Source of the DNA: Athripsodes cinereus
Lineage: Eukaryota > Arthropoda > Insecta > Trichoptera > Leptoceridae
DNA: 64,000 nucleotides
Direction of reading: 5' to 3'
NCBI GenBank assembly: GCA_947579605.1
Contig: OX388306.1
Coordinates: 2,914,001-2,978,000 of the forward strand
A program made the position numbers and the translations under genes. The first letter of the stretch is position 1; each line of letters begins with the position of its first letter. Shown here piece by piece: positions 22,675 to 31,738 of this stretch. The notes beneath the pieces were generated by a model. It was not told the DNA's origin. It saw only the letters and a list, made by a program, of their open reading frames with translations, and ran no database searches.

Positions 22675-23063
22675 GAGTATTGCAAAACTTCACAAAGAGT
22701 CAAAGGTGTGTGAAGCTATCTTGATTTTAATTTTATATAAGAAGGTGCTTATCTCAATTTGTTATCGAAGAGTGTTTTTTTTTTTATATAATAATCTATC
22801 ATATTAAATAATTCGCACGTACACTAATACACTAATACGATGACTCATAGCAAAATACATTTCAATATACAGGAAGAGTTATGCCAGCATCCTCCAAACA
22901 CCACTGCTCTTAGACAAATATATTTTTATATCTGTTTCATAAGTCTGCAACGAGCATAGATTTTCTTCTCCATTCCTCAGTTTTTTTTATATTTATTTCT
23001 CTCATCTATTAATAGGTTTATTTTATTTATTCTTATGTTTCCTTTTTCAATAAGTCAGTACTT
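22675..23063. other. No recognised feature
   Basis: AT-rich; nothing supportable. Confidence 0.4.
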
Positions 23064-23345
23064 ACCAAGAATGAATGTGAATAAGTTAAGATGGTTTGGG
23101 CACGTGGAAAGAATGAATGAGGACAGAATGATCAAGAAGATATATTTGGCTGAGAGGAATGGTGCTCGGAGACGTGGACGTCCGAGGATCAAATGGCAAG
23201 ATCATTTAAATCAAATCCTACAGGACGGTCACGTGTTGAGCACATTGAACAGGAGAGCATGCATGAGGAATTGTATGACAGTGATGGAAGCGAAAGATGT
23301 ATGCAAGGATAGCGAGGGAAGCGGCGTGATGGTATGTATGTAAAT
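23064..23345 (+). mobile_element. LINE-A 3' fragment
   Basis: Encodes MNVNKLRWFGHVERMNEDRM, AERNGARRRGRPRIKWQDHL, and LNRRACMRNCMTVMEAKDVC. These are the ORF2 C-terminal residues of LINE-A. The copy has lost the final RKWRSILSAYPAR segment through a small deletion (AAGGATAGCGAGGGAAGCGG) and ends in an ATGT-rich tail. It differs from the 31301..31594 copy at only a few positions. Confidence 0.65.
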
Positions 23346-23475
23346 GTATGTATTCTTCTTGCACATCATTTTCATAAAAAAATGACAAAGAAATTACATT
23401 AAAAAAATGTGATGATATGCAGTGGCGAGATTATCACTGTATAAGTTATTTCTTCCATCTAACCACTGGCCTTAG
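23346..23475 (-). mobile_element. LINE-E 3' end, reversed
   Basis: TCTTCTTGCACATCATTTTC at the left and ATTTCTTCCATCTAACCACT at the right are the reversed tail and body of LINE-E, as in 60490..60640. Confidence 0.45.
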
Positions 23476-25094
23476 CCTTTTTAATTAATAAGATTCGAAC
23501 ATAATTTTTACAATACTTTATTCATACACAAAAACAAACAACAAAAAGAAAACCTTTATCAAGTAACATATTATTATGAAGACCAACCTTAAACAAGAGT
23601 TGGAGTCTTTTTCATCTGTGGGAATTCAAGAATATTAATCTTAAGAACATTGGTAGGTACAAAGTATTAAAAAAATAATTTTTAAAGGAAACATAAAAAT
23701 AAGGGATCTATATAAAAATAGATAGCACTAAAACTTATAAAAATATTTACAAATCATTATTTTCTCCTTCAAATGGTGAACTAGTAAAATAATAAAATAA
23801 CAAGATTAAAACGTGTTGTTCTCTTCGTGTCATTAAAACAATACATTTATGATTTCATCGTTGAATTAAAGACGATTTTATGAATATATAAAAATATTAT
23901 TAATACAACAACTTATACATACAACATTGACGGAGACCCACTGACCACCAGGATAGCTCAGAAGTCTGGGGACTTCCATTTATATTATTTGTACACTAAC
24001 AAATTTGTCCACACAAGAGGTGCAATGGTGAGCAGCCTGAAGGACTGGCCGGGTCACAACTCCCCGTGCGGAATCTTTTAACTACACTCATTCACACACA
24101 TACAATAAAACAACAATAAATGCATTTCCAGATAGAAAAAAAGACATATGAGAGCAATTCTTTCCCGGGTAAGTCCATGGAAAAACTTATACAATTTAGG
24201 CACATATGTAAAGTTCTAATTACATGAAAATAACCACTACTCTCATAATGGGGAACATGCATGTGTGAGGAATATGAATAAATGTTATCAATTTTTAATA
24301 ATAAATATACGCTGATCACGAATATCCTAATAAGAAACGATAAAATAAAACTTTTCATTCATTATTTTCATTTAAAAAAAACATATTTTCTGTTATTGAA
24401 AAACTCCGGTGTGACGTCGCTAGGCGCTATTTTGTATTGCCACACATTTCACTCTTAGTACTGTTTGTAGCGCCTGATATTGTCAAACACTGCTCCGCCA
24501 CGAGTGGACCTTTTTGCGGCGAAGTGCGAAAATTGCTTTTTTAAATGGTGATAAAAACCTTAAAAATGCACATTTAAAAATATAAAAAGGACCATAATTT
24601 TTCTTATTTTCTGTACTATTTTTTGGGTTGAAATTTTTTTTTTGTGAAAGTTCCCCATTATTATATTTAGGTATGTGTCTATCGAAAACTAAAACACTTT
24701 TTGAAACTAAGGTCTCTAGGCACTAAAAAAGTAAAATTAATATATATTGAAGAAAATCGATGCTAACACAGGTTACTAATCTTAATGCTCGTTTTATCGA
24801 ACGCGATGTAACCACAAAAATGAAAGGATTTAAAAATTATTAAATCAAAATGTCGTATTGAGAATTTATATTTTGTTAAAGGAGAAGTGTGTTAATGGAT
24901 TTTAACAAAAAAATCGTTATTTTTTTGGATTTTTGACCAGACGCCTTTGCTGATTTTCACATACGTATTTGCTTGTTTGTCAAGGAGATTATAAACATTT
25001 ACAGGACTTTTGTTAATTTAAAGAAAAAAAACTATTTATCGAACTTAATGAATGTTCAAATGTACCCCAGCTGTGTTCAAAAGCAGTACAAGTT
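23476..25094. other. Intergenic, with a GC-richer patch at 24385..24540
   Basis: Mostly AT-rich with no gene. The patch holds TGTGACGTCGCTAGGCGCTA and TGCTCCGCCACGAGTGGACC, clearly richer in CpG than its surroundings. It may be the end of an unrecognised element or an old exon. No reading frame supports a protein. Confidence 0.35.
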
Positions 25095-25265
25095 GGGGCA
25101 GTTTTGCAAATTCAATAAAAAGTATTTATTTAATTTATTTATTTTATTTCATCAAAATACAAATACATAATTTTTTTACACAATATAATGGATTGCCCTA
25201 CTAGGTGAGACCTGTTCTAGGGCAGTATACAAATTATTGATAAAATAATTCTACAAAGTTAGTTA
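25095..25265 (-). mobile_element. LINE-D 3' tail, reversed
   Basis: Minus strand CTAGAACAGGTCTCACCTAG, TAGGGCAATCCATTATATTG and an A-rich end. Lies just downstream of the Hsp70-like gene. Confidence 0.5.
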
Positions 25266-25388
25266 AAATCTCAACTACATAATTATATGAAATTTTATCA
25301 GTGTGAAAATTTGATGAAAATTACAAAATATACAGGTATGAGTAAAAATTGTAAAAATCCTCCTAAACTATATCTATCTCCCATATTA

Positions 25389-25394
25389 TTTATT
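25389..25394 (-). promoter_or_regulatory. Polyadenylation signal of the Hsp70-like gene
   Basis: AATAAA on the minus strand starts 5 bases after the stop codon. If used, the 3' UTR would be very short. Confidence 0.4.
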
Positions 25395-25399
25395 CAGGT

Positions 25400-28251
25400 T
25401 TATAAATTTAAATTCTGTACGTCTAATATCATCTCATTTAACTCGCTATTTGGAATATTTTGATAGATACTAGCATTTCTAATCACGATACCGTTTCTCA
25501 AACCCCTGGTCGTCTCCATCGCTGATACAGTCAGAATCCCGTTTTCATCAATATCATACGTTATTTCAAAATGAATCGATCCTGCAGGACCTAGTGGAAG
25601 ATCGTCTATGAAGAATCTACCCAACAGAGTGTTACCTTCTTCTGTATTACTATCAACTTCATAAACAGTGAATTGTACGTTCTTTTGATTATTCATAACG
25701 GTGACTCCTTTTACATGGTGTGTTACTGGTATCTCTGTATTTTTTTCAATAATCACTTCAACTCTATCTTCGTTACATTCATTAACTGTTGCACTTCCTA
25801 TCGAAAATGGTGTAATATTGCGTAATTTTGTTTTTGTTATATGTATATCCTCAGACATATAATCTAGGCCATTAATTGCAGCACCAATAGCTACTGCTTC
25901 ATCCGGATTCAAAGTTATATTGATTTTACTTCTGTCGAAGATATTTTCCAGCAAATGTATTATTTTCGGAATTCTTGTAGATCCTCCAACTAACACAACT
26001 TCGTTAATATCGGATGCTTTCATTTTAGCTTCACTGAGAGCTTTTCTAACGTATTCGATGGTAGACTCAAATAAATGACCGTTTAAATTTTCAAATATAG
26101 CCCTAGTTATTTTTCGACGGTAATCATACGTTTTGTATTGCAGTGATACTATTGCTGTTTCACACGATGATAACTGCTTTTTAGCATTTTCACAGCTTTC
26201 TCTTAGTATAGTCAAGGCGGTCTTATCATTTGAAATGCCATTATTTGTTTCTATTATATCTTCTTTACAATATTGGAGTAATTTCGATGTAAAATCTTGA
26301 CCCCCCAAATGACCGTGTCCTGATGTGGTAATTACAGATAATATTCCAGCTTCCATCGTCATTATAGTAACATCTAACGTACCGCCCCCCAAATCAAAAA
26401 TAAGAATTTTGTTTTTTTCAATATTCTCGTCATGACGATTTTGATGAAAACACAATGCCGCTGCTGTAGGCTCACTAATGAGTTTTATAACTTTGAGACC
26501 TGCAATTTCCGCAGCTTTCATTGTAGCTTTTTTCTGGCCATCTTTGAAGTATGCTGGTACAGTTATAATAGCATCTTTGATAGGCACTCTTAAGCGTCTT
26601 TCGACACTAATTTTCAGCTTCCTTAGCACTAATGCACTAACTGTTTCTGGACAAATAATTTCTGACCTATTTTCATCTTCTTTGAAAATTCTGTAAAATG
26701 GTTGGCCTTCCACACTGATAATTTCAAAAGGCCAAAGTTTTATATCTTCTTGAACACTTGTATCATTGAACTTTCTCCCAATCAACCTTTTAGTGTCTGA
26801 AATAAAATATTATCTCGAATAAATAAAGAGAGCTTTAATAGATTTAGTAAATAGATGTATAGAATGATTCATCCATTTTTTTTTTAAATATGTGTGATTA
26901 TCTTAAGAGCATTAGTTTTTAAAAAAATAATAATGTAAACGAAATTATGAAAATATAGCAGCAAGAGAGACTATATTATCATCTAATTTGAATTTATATA
27001 ATATATAAAATTCTCGTGTCATGATGTTTGTTAATACTATCATATTCCTCCGAAACGGTTGGACCGATTTCGATGAAATTTTGTATGCTTATCGGGTAGG
27101 TCTGAGAATCGGCCAAAATCTATTTTTCATACCCCTAAAAGTTAAGGGTGGTCCATCCCGATTTTTTTTATTTTTTTATGGTTAAGCATTAGAAAATACA
27201 CACAGCCCTTTCAGCCTTCTACCATCAACCCCTATTTTTTAAAAGCGATATTAGTAATTCCATCATTTTCAATACCGGTCGATATTATTATATTGTATAT
27301 GATGCAATTTGAAACAAGTGTTCCTTTCTATCATTGTTTGTTAATTCGCTAAGAGAGACGTCTTTCGACTTATAAGGTCACCCTTCAATCTCTTTACTGG
27401 CTCAGATGTCCGAAAGAGAGTTGAATTTAAAGTGTGTTTGACAGTATTTAAGGCACTTCATGCTATGGCCCCAGAATATATCATGGAACTCTGTGGTAGA
27501 CAAGCGTTAAGTCATAGACAGACAACACTTAGGTCTTGTCAAGATATTACAACTAAATTGGAGGTGACCAGTACTGTATCGAAACCAGTGTACGTGGAGC
27601 GTGCTTTTGCAATATCGGCACCTGTAGTCTGGAACAGGCTTCCACAAATGATCAGAGAAACGCAGGACATATCTCGTTTCAAGAACCAACTGAAGACTTA
27701 TCTATTCAAGAAATCTCACGGAATAATCCAAGCACAACCTTAGTTAGCAAAGAGCGCCCTTGAGGTGGATTTTTTTTCACAAAACGGCGCTTTACAAATC
27801 ATCCAAATAATAATAATAATAATTATCAATAAGCAGATTGATAATGACCTTATAAGTCGAAAGACGTCTCTCTGGGAATTAACAAACAATAGTAGAAAGG
27901 AACACTTGTTTCAAATTGCATTATTATGGAATTGTACTACGTGTGCACCGACACAATTAATAATATAATGTATATGGTAAAACAACGTTTGCAGGGTCAG
28001 CTAGTTTCTCTATAAAATTGTATGTATTAAAATGAATAAATACCGTATATTGTGTTCTCTGGATAAGATTTTATGACGTTTACGGCAGCGTCTCCCACTA
28101 GTATGTCCGAATCCACGAATGAAACACAGGATGGGGTTATGTTTTTCCCTTCATTATTGTCGATGGCTCTCACAGCTCCGTTATAGTAAACCGCGACACA
28201 CGAATTTGTTGTTCCCAAGTCAATGCCGATGACTGGACCTTTTGAAGACAT
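25400..28251 (-). CDS. Divergent Hsp70-like protein, two coding exons
   Basis: Coding sequence joins 28251..28044 and 26796..25400 (minus), giving 534 residues. Donor G|GTATTT and acceptor TTTATTTCAG| restore ...ENTIY-DTKRLIGRKF across the junction (phase 1). Nucleotide-binding domain: GIDLGTTNS (9-17), Lys72, ISEPTAAA (~176-183), IFDLGGGTLDVTIM (202-215), VVLVGGSTRIPK (336-347). A beta substrate-binding domain follows (~396-510; DIDENGILTVSA near the end). Two things are odd. The usual DLLLLDVTPLSLG linker reads HITKTKLRNITPFSIG, so the hydrophobic linker is gone. The protein stops soon after the beta domain, without the helical lid or EEVD, whereas usual Hsc70 is about 650 residues. Family role: ATP-dependent folding chaperone in the cytosol. 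Whether this form still chaperones is uncertain. No clear heat-shock element was found upstream. The reading frame is intact across both exons, which argues against a pseudogene. Confidence 0.85.
27303..27921. repeat. Foldback element fold-S, copy 2
   Basis: Arms 27303..27380 and 27846..27920 are inverted copies: TGCAATTTGAAACAAGTGTT at the outside and GAGAGACGTCTTTCGACTTA near the inside. The loop of ~465 bp holds a LINE fragment. Right flank GAATTGTACTACGTGTGCAC plus CGACACAATT is nearly identical to that of copy 3. Confidence 0.65.
27385..27830 (+). pseudogene. CR1/L2-like LINE ORF2 C-terminus in the foldback loop
   Basis: Encodes IEFKVCLTVFKALHAMAPEY (with a stop just before), then VERAFAISAPVVWNRLPQMI and FKNQLKTYLFKKS, ending at TAG 27741..27743. 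This is the usual 'VFKALH...P.Y', 'A-x-x-A-P-x-x-WN-x-LP', 'F-x-x-LKTYLF' tail of CR1/L2-like ORF2. The 3' UTR has GAGCGCCCTTGAGGTGGATT and an (AAT)n tail. The same 3' UTR is interrupted by the LTR element at 38330..44217. Confidence 0.6.
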
Positions 28252-28439
28252 TCTGAAGACACTGAAGCGCTTGGCACAACTAGAGTTTACTTTCGAATTT
28301 CGAGATTGTAATTGAATAATATTATATAACCTGTATTATAGACACTCCCATAGTGTTATCATGAAGAGCATTGGTCGACAAACTGTTTTCCAGAGAGCCC
28401 AATATCAATAATAATAAATACATTTTTATAATATAAAGT

Positions 28440-28690
28440 AAGCTGACTGGTGTAGCGCAGAGGTAACGCTCTTACCTTTGAATCACGAGGTCCCGAGTTC
28501 GATTCCAGGCCAGGGCAAAATGAAGAATGACTTTTTCAAATTATCCCGGGTTCGGGTGTTACATTTATATGTGACTAGTGCCTTGTATACGTGTGTCGTC
28601 GCATTAACTACCCATAATACAAGATTCATATCTGAGTTTGGGACTAGCTCCATTTGTGTGAATTGTCTTTACATGTTATGTTACATATTT
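28440..28690 (+). mobile_element. tRNA-derived SINE, copy 3
   Basis: TGGTGTAGCGCAGAGGTAAC (A-box-like) and GAGTTCGATTCCAGGCCAGG (B-box-like) head. Body GGCAAAATGAAGAATGACTT; tail GTCGTCGCATTAACTACCCA, ATACAAGATTCATATCTGAG and GGGACTAGCTCCATTTGTGT. It lies ~190 bp upstream of the Hsp70-like start codon. It could influence that promoter, which is inference only. Confidence 0.65.
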
Positions 28691-28789
28691 AGGTATATGC
28701 GATTATGTATTAAAAAAAGTCTCGCAGCTGTCACATATTTTATCCTTCGAAAATTAGTAAAATAATAAGCACATTTTACATATAAATTC

Positions 28790-29060
28790 TGCAATGATGT
28801 TTGCCACTTATTCTGAATGTCATAATTTTGTGTTGACGCGGAGAGGAGATCATACATGTTTGTTGCATGATAGGTACGAAAAACTTACGGAAAAGAGTGG
28901 GATACCAATTTTGCCGCAATCAAAGGGTCGTATGGGCGGTTCTTTTTTTTATCAACAATACATCGAGGAAGATAAAACTTGGTGGGTGCTTTGGCACGTT
29001 AACAACACTTTAGTGTTGTCCAATAAATTCACAAAACTGCGGTCTACCGCTTGGTTTTAA
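28790..29060 (+). other. Open frame of unknown nature overlapping rep-W sequence
   Basis: An 88-codon frame (28794..29060) holds FVLTRRGDHTCLLHDRYEKL, faintly like the start of a FLYWCH zinc-finger domain, but the cysteines and histidines needed are not seen. The segment TACGAAAAACTTACGGAAAA is shared with rep-W copies, so it is probably repeat-derived. No function is proposed. Confidence 0.25.
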
Positions 29061-29374
29061 CAATCTTATCCATGTTCTCTATGTAACTCAATTTATTTAT
29101 GAAAAAATACTAAACTACCTTTTGAAATAGAAATCACAATGAAAGACATGAAACTCCAGATTTTATTTGTTGGTAGATATTTGGTATAATTGCAAAAAAA
29201 AATATTTTCGAAAAATATTATAAACGAATGACGTAAATGTTATTTCATATTATATAAAAGCTATGACAAAAGTTTACTAACTCCTGACTCAGTTACATAA
29301 AGATTGATATGGTTGATAAGATAATAGTAAGAAAAATATACCAACACAACCATTCAATTTCACCTAATATTACT

Positions 29375-29660
29375 TTACGTTATACCATCACGGTATAATC
29401 CACATATGGGGTAGCCAGAAGACCAGTTGCATGAAATAAACATGCAAGCTGTCTTCTCCATGCCAATATAAAATCAAGACAATCAGGATGGGTGGCAAAC
29501 CTCATCGATGGATTTAAGACATATAATTTTTGAATATTTTCGACCCACCCACCTTTCACAGGATACGACTCGAAAACTTACAGAAAAGAGCGGAATACCA
29601 ATTCTCTGCCGTGTGATCCACACGGAACATAAAGGAACACGTTTTGAGACATTTTGAATC
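29375..29660 (+). repeat. Dispersed repeat rep-W, copy 4 (most complete)
   Basis: TATACCATCACGGTATAATC, CACATATGGGGTAGCCAGAA, CATGCAAGCTGTCTTCTCCA, GGATGGGTGGCAAACCTCAT, GGATACGACTCGAAAACTTA and AGAGCGGAATACCAATTCTC in this order. Serves as the reference copy for the other six. Confidence 0.5.
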
Positions 29661-29867
29661 GATCGAGTGACCGTTTTGCACAATATTCTACAAAGTTTCA
29701 GTTTTTTAGGAAAAGACCAACTAAAAAGCCTTTTTCAAGACTACTGTACGCAGTTTACTCAAAAAACGATAGCCATATTAAATATGCTCACGAAAACACT
29801 TTTCTAACATATTATATATGTATATGCGATGAACGAAGGTTTTACATATCGGATTGGTAAACGTACC

Positions 29868-29982
29868 ATGGGTAAAGTGCACTTAAACCAGCTTAAGCCG
29901 ATGCGTAAGTATTGGAACACCATTCCTGCTTTTTACTTAAGGGAGTTTGCACAGTCTGTTGGTTGTGCGGATGAGGTGTCAG
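29868..29982 (+). CDS. Possible 5' coding exon of unknown gene
   Basis: ATG at 29868 sits in the context ACCATGG, favourable for initiation. It opens 38 codons rich in non-repetitive residues: MGKVHLNQLKPMRKYWNTIP, then FYLREFAQSVGCADEVS. It ends at a strong donor-like G|GTGAGTAA (29983). Codon use is less AT-biased than the surroundings. No following exon was identified and the product was not recognised. A retro-copied scrap or chance frame is the alternative. Confidence 0.25.
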
Positions 29983-30243
29983 GTGAGTAATATTCTTTAT
30001 ACATTATATAATATATTTCGATAAAATTATTGAGGTAAATAAAATTTTTCAAAGTAAGTTTTGCAATAAACGAATGATAAAAATATTAAAAATTACTAGA
30101 GTTTGTTATCTCGTTAATGCGATCTATGAACCTTATCATTTTTTTATTCGTAGGTAACTTACATAAATGTTAAAATTTGATAATATATGTTTGTATGCAC
30201 ACTTATCAATTGTGCGATTGTTAATGTAGATAAAACAAAAAAA

Positions 30244-30495
30244 AATGTAAAGTTTTACGATGTACTTTAATTTTAGTGACCAGGTTTCGACATGTTATGT
30301 CTTTGTCAAATCAGCTTAGTAACTAAAATCTTTGATAAGTTTCACGATGTACTTTAATTTTAGTGACCAGGTTTCGACATGTTATGTCTTTGTCAAACCA
30401 GCTTAGTAACTAAAATCTTTGTAATGTTTCACGATGTACTTTAATTTTAGTGACCAGGTTTCGACATGTTATGTCTTTGCCAAATCAGCTTAGTT
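30244..30495. repeat. Tandem repeat, 87-bp unit, about 2.9 copies
   Basis: CACGATGTACTTTAATTTTA and GACCAGGTTTCGACATGTTA recur with starts at 30257, 30344 and 30431. The units are almost identical. The array ends in a partial inverted copy, TTTGACAAAGACATAAC. The minus strand of each unit reads CTGATTTGACAAAGACATAA then CATGTCGAAACC. A single diverged copy lies at 52400..52500. Confidence 0.75.
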
Positions 30496-31284
30496 TGACA
30501 AAGACATAACACGAGGTCAATGTAATGAGTATACAGTGCTTTACAAATTATCCATATACCTACCTACCTTTATATAAGAAATAGAACATTGTCAACATAA
30601 GTAAAAATTCCCAGTGTTCAAATTTAAAATAATAAACTTTTTCTAAATGAAAAGCATCCTTATCAAAAGCCCTTTGTGAATGGACACTAATTTGTTTGGA
30701 AAGCTGGGAAGTTGGGTGTCATTAATTTCAACAGACGAATAAAGTTCATTATTTATCTAAAGAACTTCAGACTGTTTGTTTTCAACAAAAGTAACGAAAT
30801 AATTGAAGTGTTTAAAATTAATTAATTACAATTGGTATAAGTAACTTACTTTTTAAATGAATCTTGTATTTTTCTAACAAAGGTACTACTACTATACCAT
30901 CACGGCATATCATGAAAGTAATAAACATGCAAGCTGCTTTCTTCGTGCCAATGTTCTTTGAAGCAATGTTTCGAGTGAACTTGTTATTTTCAGTCATCAG
31001 TTGAGATAAGGCCATCGTGGCATTTTTCGCCTTATTAATAATATATCTTGGGCATCCATCATAATTTTGGAGATGGTTTATGAATTACTTTTAATCACCA
31101 GAAATTAATAAATCCAAAATTGTGTAATTATAATCGGTAGTGTCAACCCTGTATTCAGGAATATTGTGACGAATAACTTGCTACCGGAATATCGTCTTTA
31201 ATTATCTATATATTTATTCTTCGCACGAAAAATAGATTTATGTATAATGCTTATTTATCCACGCTTACCGAGATTTCCAAACTC
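30496..31284. other. No gene; rep-W scrap at 30885..30965
   Basis: TACTATACCATCACGGCATA and AAACATGCAAGCTGCTTTCT are rep-W pieces. Remaining sequence unassigned. Confidence 0.4.
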
Positions 31285-31300
31285 ACGTTTAATAGTATAG

Positions 31301-31594
31301 ATGGTTTGGGCACGTGGAAAGAATTAATGAGGACAGAATGACTAAGAAGATATATTTGGCTGAGAGGAATGGTGCTCGGAGACGTGGACGTCCTAGGATT
31401 AAATGGCAAGATCATTTAAATCAAATCCTACAGGACGGTCACGTGTTGAGCACATTGAACAGGAGAGCATGCATGAGGAATTGTATGACAGTGACGGAAG
31501 CGAAAGATGTATGCAAGGATAGAAGGAAGTGGCGCTCGATCCTTTCTGCCTACCCCGCGAGGGATGCGGCGTGATGGTATGTATGTATGTATGT
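31301..31594 (+). mobile_element. LINE-A 3' fragment with 16-bp target duplication
   Basis: Encodes WFGHVERINEDRMTKKIYLA, NGARRRGRPRIKWQDHLNQI and KDRRKWRSILSAYPARDAA followed by TGA, then a GTAT repeat tail. Flanks ACGTTTAATAGTATAG (31285..31300) and ACGTTTAATAGCATAG (31595..31610) differ by one base and mark a target-primed insertion truncated at its 5' end. Confidence 0.75.
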
Positions 31595-31738
31595 ACGTTT
31601 AATAGCATAGTTGTGCAATGGATGTTAGCGCACATGAATCCCGATATTTACTTTGATTCGAGCACTGTTTTCGTACAAAAATAATTAATACAAAACAAAT
31701 ACCTACTATGAGACTCAACTAGCTTTGATTATTGCAAC

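Larger units (their letters stand above)
27012..28004 (+). mobile_element. Non-autonomous Helitron, copy 2, in Hsp70 intron
   Basis: 5' end TCTCGTGTCATGATGTTTGT, then CCTCCGAAACGGTTGGACCG and GCTTATCGGGTAGGTCTGAG; 3' end AAAACAACGTTTGCAGGGTC then AGCTAG before T. It shares these blocks with copy 1 at 12444..12936. No Rep/Hel coding part. Its interior is enlarged by the nested fold-S element. Confidence 0.7.
26797..28043 (-). other. Intron of the Hsp70-like gene
   Basis: GT-AG intron of 1,247 bp, phase 1, located after codon 69. About 80% of it is the Helitron at 27012..28004, which carries the fold-S foldback 27303..27921, which holds a LINE fragment 27385..27830. Confidence 0.8.

Noticed and set aside
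26478..26696. 72-codon plus-strand frame
   Set aside because: Antisense shadow of the Hsp70-like exon 2.
25400..26785. Exon 2 alone as an intronless Hsp70 starting at TTG
   Set aside because: The splice acceptor at 26797 and the exact join to the exon at 28044..28251 restore the normal N-terminus.
28252..28440. Heat-shock element upstream of the Hsp70-like gene
   Set aside because: TTCGAATTTCGA resembles GAA/TTC blocks but the spacing does not fit the nGAAnnTTCn array, so no HSE is called.
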